Below, one piece after another: positions 21,904 to 33,674 of a DNA stretch of 64,000 nucleotides. How positions within the stretch are numbered: position 1 is the stretch's first letter; every line of letters starts with the position of its first letter. The DNA comes from Calycina herbarum (lineage: Eukaryota > Ascomycota > Leotiomycetes > Helotiales > Pezizellaceae), in NCBI GenBank assembly GCA_001414485.1, contig LLEY01000020.1, positions 310,001-374,000 on the forward strand. The letters are read 5' to 3'. The notes under the pieces were generated by a model, which ran no database searches, had not been told where the DNA came from, and was given only the letters and a program-made list of their open reading frames with translations. The translations under genes were made by a program, and so were the position numbers.

Positions 21904-22497
21904 TTTTTGTGCGAGGTCTTGTCCTGTATTGCTTTGCCCTTGGTGTTGTTCACATTGAGACCATTGATGTCAGCGGAATAAGGATTATCCGAAGGTGCAG
22001 GGATACTTGTGACACACGGAAAGAAAACCGCTTCTTCGCTGGAGACACCATGCAGTGCTGCTGTCAATTATCTTTTTTTGTGCACCTGAACTAGAACCTT
22101 CCAGCTCAAGCTTCCAAGTGGTACTCGAGCGGTAAGTATATGGGAAACAAAGAAAGTAGCTTCCCATTGCTCTGCCGACAACGGAGGTGTTGTTCTTTCC
22201 AAATAATATTTCAAATGCCACCTCACGCCACGGGGACCTTAGCAACATACGCTACTGAACTCGTGGACCAATCTTCTTGCCATTATAGGTAAGGTAACCT
22301 TCTTTCACCAAAGGTGGGTCACAGCTGCAGTCCCGAACAGGGCGCGGGGTTAGAATGGAGACTCCATATCAGCAAGAGTAGGGTAGGGACTTGGAAATCA
22401 GAATTCTTCGAGACCACCCCCACACAACAACTCATCTTACAATCTACCCCTCTCTCAAATTACTTCTTCTTACTGTCAGTCATCGACTCACCTCAAC
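21904..22497. promoter_or_regulatory. Divergent promoter region, HSBP1-like gene and IlvD-type dehydratase
   Basis: 594 bp between two divergent start codons. No specific site can be named. The small frames in it overlap on both strands and lack family resemblance. Confidence 0.4.
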
Positions 22498-24865
22498 ATG
22501 GAGTCTTCAACTCAAGAACACATCCCAGAGAAACCACGGTATATCAACTTCCCAAGTTTGGAGCCGGGTACCACGGACGAAGATGGAAAGTCAGCGTTGA
22601 ACCGTTGGAGCTCTACTATCACCAGGGGTAAGCAGCCGCAGAGCTGAGATGAATTTTCATCAGTTGGTACAAAAAAATATGATACTGACCGTCACAGGCC
22701 ATGACTTTCCCGGTGCTCAAGCTATGCTTTACGCTGCTGGTGTGCCGGATCGAGAGGCTATGAAGTCATCCCCACACGTTGGTATTTCAACCGTATGGGT
22801 AAGAGATTTCGAGATTCTTTGGGAATGGTCTATTTTGCTGATTTGATGTATATCAGTGGGAGGGCAATCCTTGCAAGTAAGTCTCAATTTAGTCAAGATA
22901 AATTGTTGTAGAACTGACATTGGATTAGCATGCATTGTATGTTCCCGAAGACCTAGTTTACAACTTGAGTTCCAATTAATCAATCCAGTGCATGAACTCG
23001 GCAAAATTGTGAAGCAAGCAGTACAAAAGCAGGGAATGCTTGGATGGCAATTCAACACTGTTGGTGTCTCTGATGCGAGTAAGTGGGCATGTCGAGTTTC
23101 GAGGATCTAGGCGAGCCCTTGAGTATTAGTCGAAGAATACTGACAATTTTTACTATAGTTACAATGGGAGGAGAAGGTTTGCTAGCCATCACATCTGGAT
23201 TCTTGACCTACAAGTACTGACAAAAGAGGAATGCGATTCTCTCTACAAACTAGAGAAATTATTGCCGATTCAATTGAGACCGTGTATGTGTTTCTGAGCT
23301 CACATTAATACAAGTTATCTCAAAAGACTTGCTGACATCTTACTAGTACATGCGCTCAGCACCATGACGCAAACATCTCAATCCCCGGCTGTGATAAGAA
23401 CATGCCGGGAGTCATCATGGCAGCAGCTCGCCATAACCGGCCTTTCGTAATGATTTACGGCGGCAGTATCAAGAGAGGCCACTCTAAGCTTCTAGGCAAA
23501 AGTGTCAATATTGGAACCTGCTATGAAGCTGCCGGTGCCTTTACTTACAACAAACTCCATCCCACTGCAGAAGCTGCAAAGAATGGTGCCACGCCTAGTG
23601 ATGTTATGGAGGATCTAGAGAAGCACTCTTGTCCTGGTGCTGGAGCTGTGCGTTTTCCTTGTTCAGATTCCCCTACATTTTATTTGGTGAAATTGGTTCC
23701 TACAGCTAATGTGTATTTAGTGCGGTGGAATGTTTACTGCAAACACCATGTCAACTGCAATAGAAGCAATGGGTCTGTGTCTGCCAGGCTCGTCATCAAA
23801 CCCGGCCGAGTCTCCAGCTAAGATGCGAGAGTGTACCAATGCCGCTGAGGCGATCAAAATTTGTATGGAGAAGAACATTAGGCCAAGAGATCTCATGACT
23901 AAGGAGTCCTTTGAGAATGCTCTAGTCTTGACAATGGCATTGGGAGGATCAACAAACGGAGTGCTTCACTTCCTAGCAATGGCAGGCACGGCTGAAGTGC
24001 CACTCACTCTAGACGATGTCCAGAGAGTGAGTGACAGAATCCCCTTCCTTGCTGATCTGGCACCATCCGGCAAGTATCTTATGGAGGATCTGTACGACAT
24101 CGGTGGAACCCCCTCTGTATTGAAGTTCCTTGTGGCTGCCGGACTCATAAATGGAAACATTCCCACCGTCACAGGCAAGACTTTAGGAGAAAACTTAGAG
24201 CCATTTCCCTCCCTGCCACAAGATCAGACCATCATCCGGCCACTTTCCAACCCTATTAAGAAGAGCGGGCATCTGCAAATTCTGAGGGGGAACCTGAGCC
24301 CTGGTGGGGCTGTTGCAAAGATCACCGGCAAGGAAGGATTGAGTTTTATTGGTAAAGCTCGTGTCTTTAATAAGGAATTCGAGCTGAACGATGCCCTCGG
24401 AAAGGGGGAAATCCCGCATGGGGAAAACCTGGTCCTTATTGTGAGATACGAAGGTCCTAAAGGTGGCCCCGGGATGCCAGAGCAACTAAAAGCTAGTGCC
24501 GCGATCATGGGGGCTGGATTGAAGAACGTGGCACTTGTTACTGATGGCCGATACTCGGGAGCAAGTCATGGATTTATCGTGGGCCATGTTGTACCGGAAG
24601 CTGCCGGTAAGACGTCCTTTTTGCTTATCATGAGTTATGCTAATTTCATGTAGTTGGAGGGCCGATCGCTGTGGTACAAGATGGGGACATGGTCACTATC
24701 TCGGCGGAAACGAATTCCTTGAGCATGTATGTGAGTGATGATGAGATTGCGGAGAGGATGAAGTCTTGGAAGCCTCCAAGAAGTGCTGTCAATAGAGGTG
24801 CTTTGGCGAAGTATGCTAGATTAGTAGGGGATGCTAGTCACGGTGCGATGACTGATCTTTTCTAA
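22498..24865 (+). CDS. Dihydroxy-acid dehydratase family enzyme (IlvD/Edd, ILV3-like)
   Basis: Ten exons: 22498-22627, 22698-22798, 22857-22876, 22929-22936, 22989-23078, 23159-23176, 23229-23283, 23347-23647, 23721-24606 and 24654-24865, giving 606 residues. The three cysteines for the [2Fe-2S] cluster are present in [17 protein letters not shown] and [15 protein letters not shown]. The C-terminal [20 protein letters not shown] also matches the family. The classic enzyme converts 2,3-dihydroxy-isovalerate to 2-ketoisovalerate in valine/leucine biosynthesis in mitochondria. The N-terminus [20 protein letters not shown] is acidic and has no obvious mitochondrial presequence. This may therefore be a cytosolic paralogue or a sugar-acid dehydratase of the same family. 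Exon 4 has 8 nt and exon 6 has 18 nt; omitting either destroys conserved sequence. I judge the gene intact. Confidence 0.9.
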
Positions 24866-26396
24866 TTGGTAGATGATTTGGAGGCAATTGTTAGATTTTT
24901 CTGTCTAGAGCTAGATGTCTTTAAGAAGGGGAGATATAAACTAGAATGATAATCATTGAAGTGAAGTAGACATCGAGACTTCTTTGTAACTTCTTCTGAA
25001 CAAAACACTTGTTCTAAATACGTTGATTGTCGGCTTACCCGTTGATTACTGGCTTACTTGTTAATCTTTGGCTTACTCGGTGATTTCTTTTTGGCCCACA
25101 AATATTTTGAAGCTTACTCGTCAAATTGGCAGCTTACTCGCAAGCTCGAGTTACACGAAAACTTGTACCCAGGTACTCCTCCACAATTCACAGAATATAA
25201 CATTCACTGAAAAATAATGAGAAGACACTTTTAATATAAGATTCAACGTCGAGTGCTTCGAGAAATTCAGTGTTATATGGATTATTCAAGCAAGTGTAGA
25301 AGAACCAGAAACCACATCTCTTTCTCCTTCCACATCACACTCAATAACTGTGGTTTTCACATTTTCGGGACTCTACGAAGAAAAGTGTACGGAGAGCTAA
25401 GAGAAGTGACCGAATTTTCACAAGCATCAAATTTCGCGGTGGAAGAGGGAACGGGGATTTTTAGGCAAACTACGTTGCCAAAAGATAACTGCCGTTAGAC
25501 TCGAAAGTTCTACTGCAACACCTTTTTTGCAATTATGGAGTGTCTTGTTTCTGAAATAGGGGGCTAGGCTGGGCACGTGCGTGTTTAAAGGGGTTTGCAG
25601 CTAGCTAGAGGAAAACTTGAAATGCATCATCATCGATTCATTTATGGAAAACGAACTGGGAAATGTATGGCAGCCTCGGGAGTGAAAAGGGGAAGCTTGC
25701 TTGTGAGTTTCATATATTTCCAGAGCCTAAAAGGTGAAGTTGTCGCGTCATAGTCTTCGTCGTGAGAGTTTCGTGTGTTTGCGCGCGGATTCTAGATGCC
25801 CGATCGCTTCAGCCATTGACGCGAAGATACATTGTCAAATAGAGCCATTTTTGAGCACAAAGCGATGAAATTAATTGATTTTGAAAGTGAGGGTTTGGTA
25901 GATGAAGGTGAGTAGATATTGGTAATCAAAAGTGAATGAAGAGTTGAGTACTTATTGTTCTAAAATAATAGTATTGTTTGTCCTCAGGCCCATGAGTCGC
26001 TCTTCTTCAAAAAGACTTCCACCCATGTCCTAAAGCGGACTAGGCAAGGAACTTGAACATTCCGCAACCACCAAAGCCCAACAACACCTCAACTCTCCAT
26101 CGCTCTCACCCCCACGAACCCTTTCATATCCATCGACTCTCCCCTTACAAGCCTTCATTAAACCTGCGCGACGAATCTTACGAACAAATATCCTCTCTTT
26201 CAGCCCCCTACTGCGCCATACATCTGTCCTTCCCTATCCCTCGAGGGCGTCGCGTGGACCACATCTCCCTTTTTGCGCTCATACACATACTGGCCCGCCA
26301 CCGTTACCTTCAACTGCATGCTACAGCCTACTGCACTGCACACAAGATATGAGGGTTGGTTGGCGGAGGAAGAGGTAGATCGATCTTTGTACCACG
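24866..26396. other. Intergenic region with RGCTTACTYG repeats; SET1 promoter
   Basis: The repeat cluster at 25025-25150 is listed separately. The remainder to 26396 has no supported gene. The frames at 25253-25498 and 26053-26352 show no family features, the latter being a probable SET1 5' leader rich in C and A. Confidence 0.5.
25025..25150 (+). repeat. Repeat cluster A of the RGCTTACTYG family
   Basis: Five degenerate units (GGCTTACCCG, GGCTTACTTG, GGCTTACTCG and AGCTTACTCG twice) are spaced 18-40 bp apart. A linking phrase CTTTTTGGCCCACAAATAT is also present. The same unit and the same linking phrase recur at 62540-62760, so the two are copies of one repeat family. It starts about 160 bp after the dehydratase stop codon. 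Confidence 0.65.
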
Positions 26397-29300
26397 ATGT
26401 CTGGCGGTGCAAGTTTCGCGCAGTTTTTCCCCTCTGCCCCTAGGGCCGCCAAGGACAAAGCAAAAGAACGTGAGAAGGTCAAATCGTCGCAGATTCAGGA
26501 ATCTCCTAGAGTCAAGGCTGCGAATTCTCAGGCTGTCCTCTCGAATTCACTGGCCATCAGCGACGATGCTGGTCTCACCCCTTGTGGCAGCGGCGAGAAC
26601 AAGATATCTCCCCCAGAAGTTATGCCAACTTCCCAGGCAGACGACAACGAATCCCTACAGGGTGACCTCCTCCTCAATGGTGTTGGCTCTGCAAGCTCGC
26701 ACGCAAGCACGGTATCTTCTGTTTTCAGTGCCCCGGCGCCACACTCCAACATGTCTGCGGGTGGTTCGAAGAATACAAGCAGTTTGACTCCTTTGACGAA
26801 CATCGATTCTTCTCCAAATCGGATCACAAGTCCTCATAATCATAAATCCGGTGTCCCATCAAGCGGGCTCACTGCAGATATCAACACGGCCCCGCATGAC
26901 GTCCCACAAGCGCAACCTGCTTTGGCAGAACCAGAACCTACAACCCCCCGAATCTTCGCTCGAGATCCGAATCAAGGCATAAAGGGCACAAAATGTATAT
27001 ACGATCCCTTGACCGACAAAACAATATCATCTTCTAAGAACAAAAAGGCGAAGGTGGTCTATAAGGAGTTTGGTTTAGTACGTATACAATCTGCGGGGAG
27101 TGTCATCTTGTTTGTGTGAATGTCTAGCTAATGGCTTTGCAGGAAGAAGATGACGCTCCCCCAGCGGATCCGCGATTGGCGAAAGGCGGAATATTGGGTT
27201 ACATCAACACCAATTTCCATATGCCAAAGTCGCAATTGCTTCATGCACCCGAGCTTCTGCGACCATACAAATATGACCCGAAAACATCCCTCGGCCCAGG
27301 CCCTCCTACCCAGGTAGTCGTCATGGGTTTCGATCCATTGTATAATTTCTCCCATGTAACAGCATATTTCTCGAGTTTTGGTGAAATTGCAGAGAGCAGT
27401 AATAAACTTCATCCTGAGACTGGCAGCTGCTTGGGTTTTGGAACATTTCGCTATAGAGACAAATCAGTCAAGGGAGGTCCTCCTGTGTCTGCGACCCAGG
27501 CTGCGAGATTGGCAGTAGGAAAAGGCAATAATTCGCGAATGGGCACAAAAAATATCAAGGTCTCTTTTGATCCCGATGGAAGGAAAAGTCGACGTATGCT
27601 GGAAGAAGTTCTCAAGCAGCCCAAGGCCGGAATTCCAGCACCCCCGCCACCTCCAGCCCCCAAACCCGCAGAAGTCGTTAAATCCTCTGGACCACCACCC
27701 ACTGCCCCGAAAGGACCAGCAGCATATAGAGCAGGGGCTGCTCGGATGCCTTTTGTTCCCATAGTACCTACCAGGCCAAGGGCCCAACAGCTACTTGAAG
27801 ACGATCAACCTCTTTCGCTGAAACTGGAGCGAGAACCATATTTATTCATTTCCAAGGAATCTGTACCAATACTGGCAGCAACAGTACCACATCTTAGGAA
27901 GCGACTGCGATTTTTTGGGGAGATTGATGTCAAATTTGACCGATATGGTTACTACATCATCTTCCCGAGTAATTCGCATGGCAGAGGGGAATGTGACCGC
28001 TGTTATCGATCAGTGAACGGTACACCTTTCTTCACGTATGAAATGATGATGAAAATGTATCCATATGGCACCAATGGATCTCGATCACTTGCGCAAGGTT
28101 CCTCTGAGCATTACCGCCGACGGAGTCGAAGCCCTCCCCGTCGGGACCTGGAGCTTCGAGAAAAGCAGGATGCACTTGAACGTAAGAAAGAAGAGGCTAA
28201 GGATTTGGAGGAAGAGCGCAAAGAGCGTGCCAGAAATTTCGACCCTTCAAGAGAAGCTATGGAGGTTATTCGAAGGGAATTGAAAACCCAGTTATTGAAA
28301 AATATCCAAGCCAAGCTTGCTGCACCGATATTGCATGAATACATGGATCCGGCAAATCACGCCGCCAAAAGGCGAAAATACAACATTCCGGATCCCAAGG
28401 ACCTGAAGATGACATTGATCCACGAGGATGATCTAGATAGTAGCCCCATTGGCACGCCAAACTCTCGGGTTGATGCTTTCGAACGCCGGATTGTTGGATC
28501 CAAAATGAACTTGAATACTTTGGGACGAATCAGAAAGGCCCAGTTTAGCAAGAAGATCAACAACGCAGGTTACAAGGATCCGTTCGGGAGGAATCGACCA
28601 GAATCCAAAAAGCCCATTGTGCGGCCCTTGGCACATCGTTGGATCGAAGAAGATTCTTCTGATGACGAGGTTGAAGACCGCTCTCGCGCCCTCTACACAG
28701 AAGAACCGGACTCACGACCACGAAGTAGAATGAGCTCTGATGATGAGTCCTCGGATGGCGAAGATACGGATGTGATGGTGGAAAGAGACAGATTCAAAGA
28801 AGAATCTGGATCTGTCGATACCCGTGACGAAGATTCGGCAAGCGAAGTGGCTTTTGTGGTTGGCGATGCCATCGTCCCTACAAAGAAACGGAAACTTGAT
28901 TTGCAAGTCGAAGCCGCATTGAAGCGACAAAAGAAAACTGACGAGGAACTTTTTGGTGTTGACGCTGATAAAATCGATCGAGAATTTCCCCTTTCTGCAT
29001 CTACTGTTGACGAGGATACTCCTATGCCCGATATTGACGGGGTAATCAAAACGGAGGAAGAACTTGCTTATGAGTTGAAGCAAAAGAAAGCTGGTAAAGG
29101 CAAAAAGAAGAAGTCCAAAAAGCAGATCTTTGAGGAGCGAGAGGCTCTGAAGAGGCAGCAAGAAGGGATTTATATGGAAGAACTCCTTCAACCTCAAAGC
29201 GAGCCGCCGCCCTCCCATCATGGTGAGCACAACGAAGAAGATGTCATTGAGACTGCACCCGTGGAGACTTCAGTCGAGTGGGGCATGTCCGCCAACGCTC

Positions 29301-30340
29301 CCAAGCCAACCATCGAGGACTCTTTCGACAACATCTTGGACTTGGATGGGTTGCAGAGGATGCTCAGAGACGATGAAGACGACCCCGCTGCCTTAGCCAC
29401 GTTTAATCGCAAAGCGAAATCTAAGTCACGCATGGCAAGTGTGGACACGTGGACTTGGCAGCAGGAGCAGATGAAAGCTCTCAATCGTGGCGGGCAAAGG
29501 GGACCAGTCACCACTGAAAACATCGTCGAAGGCTATTATGTTCCGAACAAGACTGGCTGTGCTAGGACAGAAGGATACAAGAAGATTCTGAACTCTGAAA
29601 AATCCAAGTATCTTCCACATCGTATCAAGGTTCAGAAGGCTCGCGAGGAGCGAGAAGCTCAAGCCTCAAAAGCCGGCAAAGATATTGTTGCTGAAATGGC
29701 GGAAGCGGCTAGAATTGCAGCAGAAAAGCTGCAAGCCAAAGGCAATTCTCGAGCCACTCGTGTCAACAATCGTCGCTTCGTCGCAGGTCTTGAGGATCAA
29801 AAGAAGACGTTGGGAGGAGATTCTGACGTTCTATCTTTCAATCAACTCAAAAAGCGAAAGAAGCCAGTCAAATTTGCCCGATCCGCCATTCACAACTGGG
29901 GGTTATACGCCATGGAAAACATAGCAATCAACGATATGATCATTGAGTATGTTGGTGAGAAGGTTCGCCAACAGGTTGCTGATCTCCGAGAACACCGTTA
30001 TCTCAAGAGTGGTATCGGGAGCAGTTACCTTTTCCGAATCGATGAGAATACAGTTGTGGATGCCACGAAGAAGGGTGGAATTGCCAGGTTCATCAATCAC
30101 AGCTGCATGCCCAATTGCACAGCGAAGATTATCACGGTCGAAAAGAGCAAACGAATTGTCATCTATGCATTACGTGATATTGCAATGAGTAAGTTTCTTT
30201 TCCCTCCCTTCCAAGATCACTACTAATGTTACATAGACGAGGAACTCACATACGATTACAAATTCGAGCGTGAGATCGGTAGCACGGATCGTATCCCCTG
30301 CCTCTGTGGAACAGTGGCGTGTAAAGGTTTCCTCAATTAA
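26397..30340 (+). CDS. SET1: Histone H3K4 methyltransferase SET1 (COMPASS catalytic subunit)
   Basis: Three exons, 26397-27077, 27143-30188 and 30237-30340, give 1276 residues. In order: a disordered Ser/Pro-rich N-terminus; an RRM-like domain at about 284-335 ([19 protein letters not shown]); the SET-associated second RNA-binding-like domain at about 458-535; acidic/basic low-complexity linkers; the n-SET region near 1031 ([20 protein letters not shown]); the SET domain from about 1136, including [27 protein letters not shown] and ELTYDYKFE; and a post-[16 protein letters not shown] end. Set1 mono-, di- and trimethylates histone H3 lysine 4 at active genes within COMPASS, and in fungi influences development, secondary metabolism and virulence. 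The catalytic and zinc-binding residues are all present. The first intron joins EFGL to [16 protein letters not shown]. Confidence 0.97.
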
Positions 30341-31283
30341 TTTCTTTTGTTGCATTTTCTCCCTCGCCCAGGCGCACCTTTATGTACAGGCGTCTGGGTG
30401 CTCAACGAAGAGCATTTTACTTTTTCTTCTTCTGGAGTTGTGCTGCATTGCAAAGCGCACGGTATTTGATTTTTCCAAGCACTGCATTCAGAGGCGGTTG
30501 GTTTGGGGGCAATGGGGCAAAAAAAGCTGTACTCTTTCAACCGAGTTCCCTTTTAAGGCGTTTGATACTTTGATATTTACTGATGGTTGGGAATGGTAAT
30601 GGACGGGGCAGAATGTGTACTGCTTCATCAGCGGGTAGCGACGATAAACGGAAAGGGATGTGAGGGAAAGGAACTTGTATGTGTATGATAGAGAGTGAGC
30701 CTTGATTGAGGCGCGAGCCGGTCAAGATGGTTGAGATGGAGACTTGAAAATTTGAGGGGACGGTTGAGCTTAATTGATAGTCCTATGATGGGAAGAGATG
30801 AATAGATCTTTTCCAGACACAAAACTCCTCGACGTCGGTAACTTAATAAGCGTGACATGATACTCGAAGCATCTTTGTTTTATAATCTCCTTGGATCCTT
30901 GGACCGCATCGAGAATCTCACGGCCAGGATTTCTATTTGAATGCTTCAGACCTTCGTACCGCAATGCCCATAGGCCTTTAGGAAATTCTGTTTTCCCGTC
31001 CTTGACGCCAAAGCACTGCCTCAATACGCCGGGTATCTCCAATCGATCCATGCTAGAGTAATGCAACCACCCCCGCCCATGCAGCCCAACCCAAGTTTTA
31101 AAGATGCTGTTTCTGCGAGAACAGCCCCAGAATCCAAATCTAACTCTCTCCCAACCTTATTTCCTCTTTCAGGATATATCAAGTCCAAAAGGTACCGTTT
31201 TCTACTTTCCCTCGTCTGGTGATTTTTCTCTCTGGCCTAAACATTCATTCGTTCATTCCCCCAAATAAAAAGTCATCCCTGCT
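30341..31283. other. Convergent 3' region, nothing supported
   Basis: This spacer separates SET1 and TRM112, whose 3' ends face each other. The small frames at 30270-31066 overlap on both strands without family resemblance. Confidence 0.5.
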
Positions 31284-31808
31284 TCAGACCAAGTGATTCG
31301 GTAACAAGAAATTCGCGATCCCCTCCTTGACTTTATATTCGTGTCCGCAATTCGCACATACCAGGCTTCCTTCGTTGATCTGGGTTTCTAGGAGGAGAGT
31401 GTGGAGATCTGCCATCATCTTTGGGTCGGCCTCTAGTTCTTCGGGCGTTGGTGGGAGGGGGGAGAGAGGGGGGAATCCGAGCTACGGGATTGTTAGCGCT
31501 ACTCTTCTTCGTTATTTCCTTCTCCCCTTGTGCCATCCTCGGCGTAGGTTCATGATTTGCCAGAGGAATTGTGGCCTAGGTAGAATGACCTTGGGGGAAT
31601 GGGGGTGGGAAGAAGTACATACAGCAATAGCAATACTACCCAACGCAGCCCAATCCACTCTCGGCAGAAGGTTCGTCAATAACGTCGGATTCTGGGTTAT
31701 GGTATCGGAAACGAGTTCGCATTCTTTGGGGACGAGGGGGAAGGATGCGGTGGTTGATTTGCAGACTTTGACCGCGCAGGTGAGGAAGTTGAGGGTGAGG
31801 ACTTTCAT
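31284..31808 (-). CDS. TRM112: Multifunctional methyltransferase activator TRM112
   Basis: Two exons on the minus strand, 31808-31623 and 31481-31284, give 127 residues, normal for Trm112. The protein starts MKVLTLNFLTCAVKVCK, with the first zinc-binding Cys pair, and continues LPRVDWAALGSIAIA. After the intron it reads LGFPPLSPLPPTPEELE, then SLVCANCGHEYKVKEGIANF, with the second Cys pair and the partner-binding C-terminus. Trm112 is an obligate partner that stabilises several methyltransferases: Trm9 and Trm11 for tRNA, Bud23 for 18S rRNA and Mtq2 for eRF1. The donor GTATGT and the GTAG acceptor leave the frame in phase 0. FCF1, also in this window, acts in ribosome maturation too, but the two are 30 kb apart. 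Confidence 0.95.
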
Positions 31809-32319
31809 TGTTTTCGGTGTGCGGTTCGATTGGAATTGGGCCTGAGGATTAGGTTAAAAAAGTTTGCGGTTTGTGGTGAAGTGGGAAGCTTGGTGGCGGG
31901 ATGAAGTTGGGGAACTTTTTTGAAAATCTTGGTGATGGATTGCGGGGTGCGATTAGATAGTCAATTTTCGGAGTCAAGAATTACACGTGATTCACTTTCC
32001 TCGCTTCATGTTTCTCCTATCTTTTGGATTTGGGAGATGTGCTAGCTTTTGTGAGGTGGCATATTGCTCATAATGTCTTTCAAAGGTAGCCCCTGTCACT
32101 GTAACGGAGTATAAACACTTAAACCGAACCTGTTCATAGATTTATAGCCTTCAACTTTCAGTGTTGTCATTTCTCTTCACATTCATCATTCAGTACCATG
32201 TCTCATATAACTAGCATGTCTGGAATGCTCTTTTCACTAAGAAAACGAACCTCGAGCAATAGTATTACCTATTAATGTCATTTTTTCCTATCTCACTCTT
32301 TCTCCCTCTTAGTCTAAGA

Positions 32320-32740
32320 ATATATCTCTCCTATATACTAAATCTAGCTAACTAAATATATTATTCCAGGATAATTGAATTAAAGTGGAAGAGTTATAAG
32401 AAAGTTGAAGATGATAGATAATCGCTAATACTAACTATCTTAAATAATTCTATTTAATTTACTTGAGTATTCTAGAACTTGTAATAAAAACCCAAAAGTT
32501 TGTTCAGTTGAAGTTACACGTGGCAGAAAATCTTTAGAATCTAATTTGACAACTATAAGACAGAGTGTACGTGATCTTCCAGTCTTATAACACTCTATTG
32601 ATACCTATATTAGTAGGTTTGGTTGAATAGAAAGTGTCAAGTGAGTTGTATACAAGGAAATAAAGACAAGGTGTCGTAATAACTTTCAAGTAATTATTAA
32701 ATTAATAGAATTTTCATGTCTTAGTAACCTTTCTGTTCTT
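32320..32740. other. TA-rich block, RIP-like
   Basis: The sequence is strongly enriched in TA, TAAT and TATA steps and depleted in CpA/TpG-type coding signal compared with the flanks. In ascomycetes, repeat-induced point mutation (C to T in CpA) leaves such TpA-rich relics. No open frame survives, so the original repeat cannot be named. Confidence 0.4.
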
Positions 32741-32754
32741 AATAGGTTAGCTGG

Positions 32755-32880
32755 ATATTGATGCGTTACTCATAGATTACTCGCAGCTTACTTGCAGCTA
32801 GGCCACGGGTAACTCACAGCTAACTCGCAGCTTACTCGCAAACAATCCACAGCCTACTCATGAACTCCCAGTCACCCAGG
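32755..32880 (+). repeat. Repeat cluster B of the RGCTTACTYG family (diverged)
   Basis: Diverged units are AGATTACTCG, AGCTTACTTG, AGCTAACTCG, AGCTTACTCG and AGCCTACTCA, spaced about 12-25 bp apart. The GGCCCACAAATAT linker seen in clusters A and C is absent. It is weaker and denser than the other two and may represent a separate lineage of the same repeat. Confidence 0.45.
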
Positions 32881-33188
32881 AAACAAATCGAGAACGCAAA
32901 GGGATATAGTATTTGAGTCCTAGATTTCAAGATTTGCTATTGTTCTCTTTACCACCCATGAAGCTGGGAAAGGCCTTGATGATGATTTCCCAGCCGATGA
33001 AATTATGCCAGTAGAGAAGCGCTCAGGTCTCTCGTGGTGTGCAAATAGCGCAATTGCCAAGCTATTGAGCTATATTTGAGCTATATTGAAACAAATATGT
33101 TTCTCGCCGGGTACATATATCGACGATGCTCTTCGAGTGGCTTGTTAGTATCCATCCAACTCCGACATCATCTCTTTTCGATTACCGT

Positions 33189-33674
33189 CAGTGTGAGCAA
33201 TGAGTAGAGTAGTGACTACTACTCTACTCTACTCACTACTACTCGAGTAGTACTTTAGAGTAGTAGAGTAGTACGGGCCGAATCGGGCTGGGACGGGCCT
33301 AGGCTCGGGGTGGCATCGGAGTGGCGTTCCAGGGCTGTCTGGGAGCTTAAGCGAGATCTTCTTTCTACTCTGTCTACTACGTAACTTCTTCAATAATAGT
33401 CTTAATAGATTAGCTATTAATTATATAAATATAAAAAGAAGTTTTTATTATATATAACTACTAATATTACCAATAATAAGCTTTATAAGCCTTATAAAGG
33501 CAAATATACAAATATTACTAAGACTACTTAAGACTACTTAAGACTACTCGAGTAGTCTTAAGTCACTACTCTACTCTACTCTACTCATCCGTCCCGCTAC
33601 TCATACTCTACTCTACCACTCAAGAGTACTACTCGAGTCGTAGTGAGTAGTTGAGTAGTTTGTGTTCACACTGA
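33189..33674. mobile_element. Non-autonomous hAT-like DNA transposon
   Basis: The ends are CAGTGTGA (33189-33196) and TCACACTG (33666-33673). The sequence ATTACCGT occurs immediately before the left end (33181-33188) and one base after the right end (33675-33682). This is what an 8-bp target duplication would leave. Both subterminal regions are filled with ACTACTCTACTC and its complement GAGTAGAGTAGT. The left side also has a GC-rich CGGGCCGAATCGGGCTGGG stretch. The core is TA-rich with a tandem AAGACTACTT. CAG...CTG ends, 8-bp duplications and many short subterminal repeats are typical of hAT elements. At 485 bp it has no transposase. Confidence 0.7.

Noticed and set aside
22498..24865. Dehydratase as a broken gene because of stops around 22870-23340
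   Set aside because: All stops fall in introns; using the 8-nt and 18-nt exons gives an uninterrupted conserved protein.
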